Source: an uncultured Senegalimassilia sp. (GTDB taxonomy: Bacteria; Actinomycetota; Coriobacteriia; Coriobacteriales; Eggerthellaceae). From it: a stretch of DNA of 6,721 nucleotides. The stretch covers positions 1-6,721 of the forward strand of contig CAKUJT010000124.1 in assembly GCA_934661765.1 (NCBI GenBank). The letters are read 5' to 3'. Position numbers and translations under genes: made by a program. Below are positions 6,641 to 6,721 of the stretch, in pieces. The number at the start of each line of letters is the position of its first letter. Position 1 is the stretch's first letter. A model generated the notes under the pieces. The model saw only the letters and a list, made by a program, of their open reading frames with translations. It ran no database searches and was not told the DNA's origin.

Positions 6641-6683
6641 ATGCGCAAACAGAGAACGCAGACGCGTCCAGGGCGCATTGCCT

Positions 6684-6721
6684 GCCCTGAAAGCAAGAGG
6701 GCGGCTTGCCATGCGCAAGCC
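6684..6721. other. Two adjacent hairpins at the right edge
   Basis: GCCCT/AGGGC (6684-6688 and 6698-6702, 9-nt loop) is followed without a gap by GGCTTGC/GCAAGCC (6703-6709 and 6715-6721, 5-nt loop, perfect 7-bp stem). The second may extend past the window edge, so a T-tract there cannot be judged. It could end the zinc-ribbon transcript (though about 200 nt after its stop codon), terminate a gene from the right, or belong to the repeat block. Confidence 0.4.

Noticed and set aside
6485..6718. Minus-strand 77-codon frame over the right-end repeats
   Set aside because: It overlaps the zinc-ribbon gene end. Its repeated Pro-Pro-Val pattern is simply the DNA repeat translated, and no Shine-Dalgarno site supports it.

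Overview
The window is GC-rich DNA from a bacterium that uses strong Shine-Dalgarno sites and some non-ATG starts. High GC, GTG/TTG start candidates and the style of the unrecognised proteins suggest a high-GC Actinomycetota, possibly a Coriobacteriia/Eggerthellaceae-type gut anaerobe. That placement is inference; nothing here fixes the taxon.

Layout, left to right. (1) Positions 1-39, minus strand: the first 13 codons of a histidyl-tRNA synthetase-like gene (hisS) that runs off the left edge. (2) 40-266: its leader and promoter region, with an ACGGTT repeat cluster. (3) 267-3062, minus: a very large cytosolic protein (about 931 aa) of unknown function with TPR-like helices near its C-terminus. 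(4) 3063-3293: two strong intrinsic terminators on the minus strand. One follows the HIT gene; the other sits only about 49 nt before the start of the TPR gene and looks like either a back-up terminator or an attenuator. (5) 3294-3659, minus: a small HIT-family (Hint-like) nucleotide hydrolase. (6) 3785-4894, minus: leuB, 3-isopropylmalate dehydrogenase. (7) 4895-5169: a divergent promoter region with several small palindromes. (8) 5170-6507, plus: a double zinc-ribbon protein of unknown function. (9) 6508-6721: no gene seen; it holds degenerate GAAC...GTTCAC repeats and two back-to-back hairpins.

The minus-strand genes run leuB -> HIT -> TPR protein -> hisS. They are separated by gaps of 125-231 bp that contain hairpins, so they are more likely several transcripts than one operon. 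leuB (leucine biosynthesis) and hisS (tRNA charging) are housekeeping. The TPR protein and the zinc-ribbon protein are the two genes without a clear role. No mobile element gene, CRISPR array, tRNA or rRNA was found. The points most worth a second look are the structured leader of the TPR gene and the repeat block at the right end. I found no convincing new multi-gene system.
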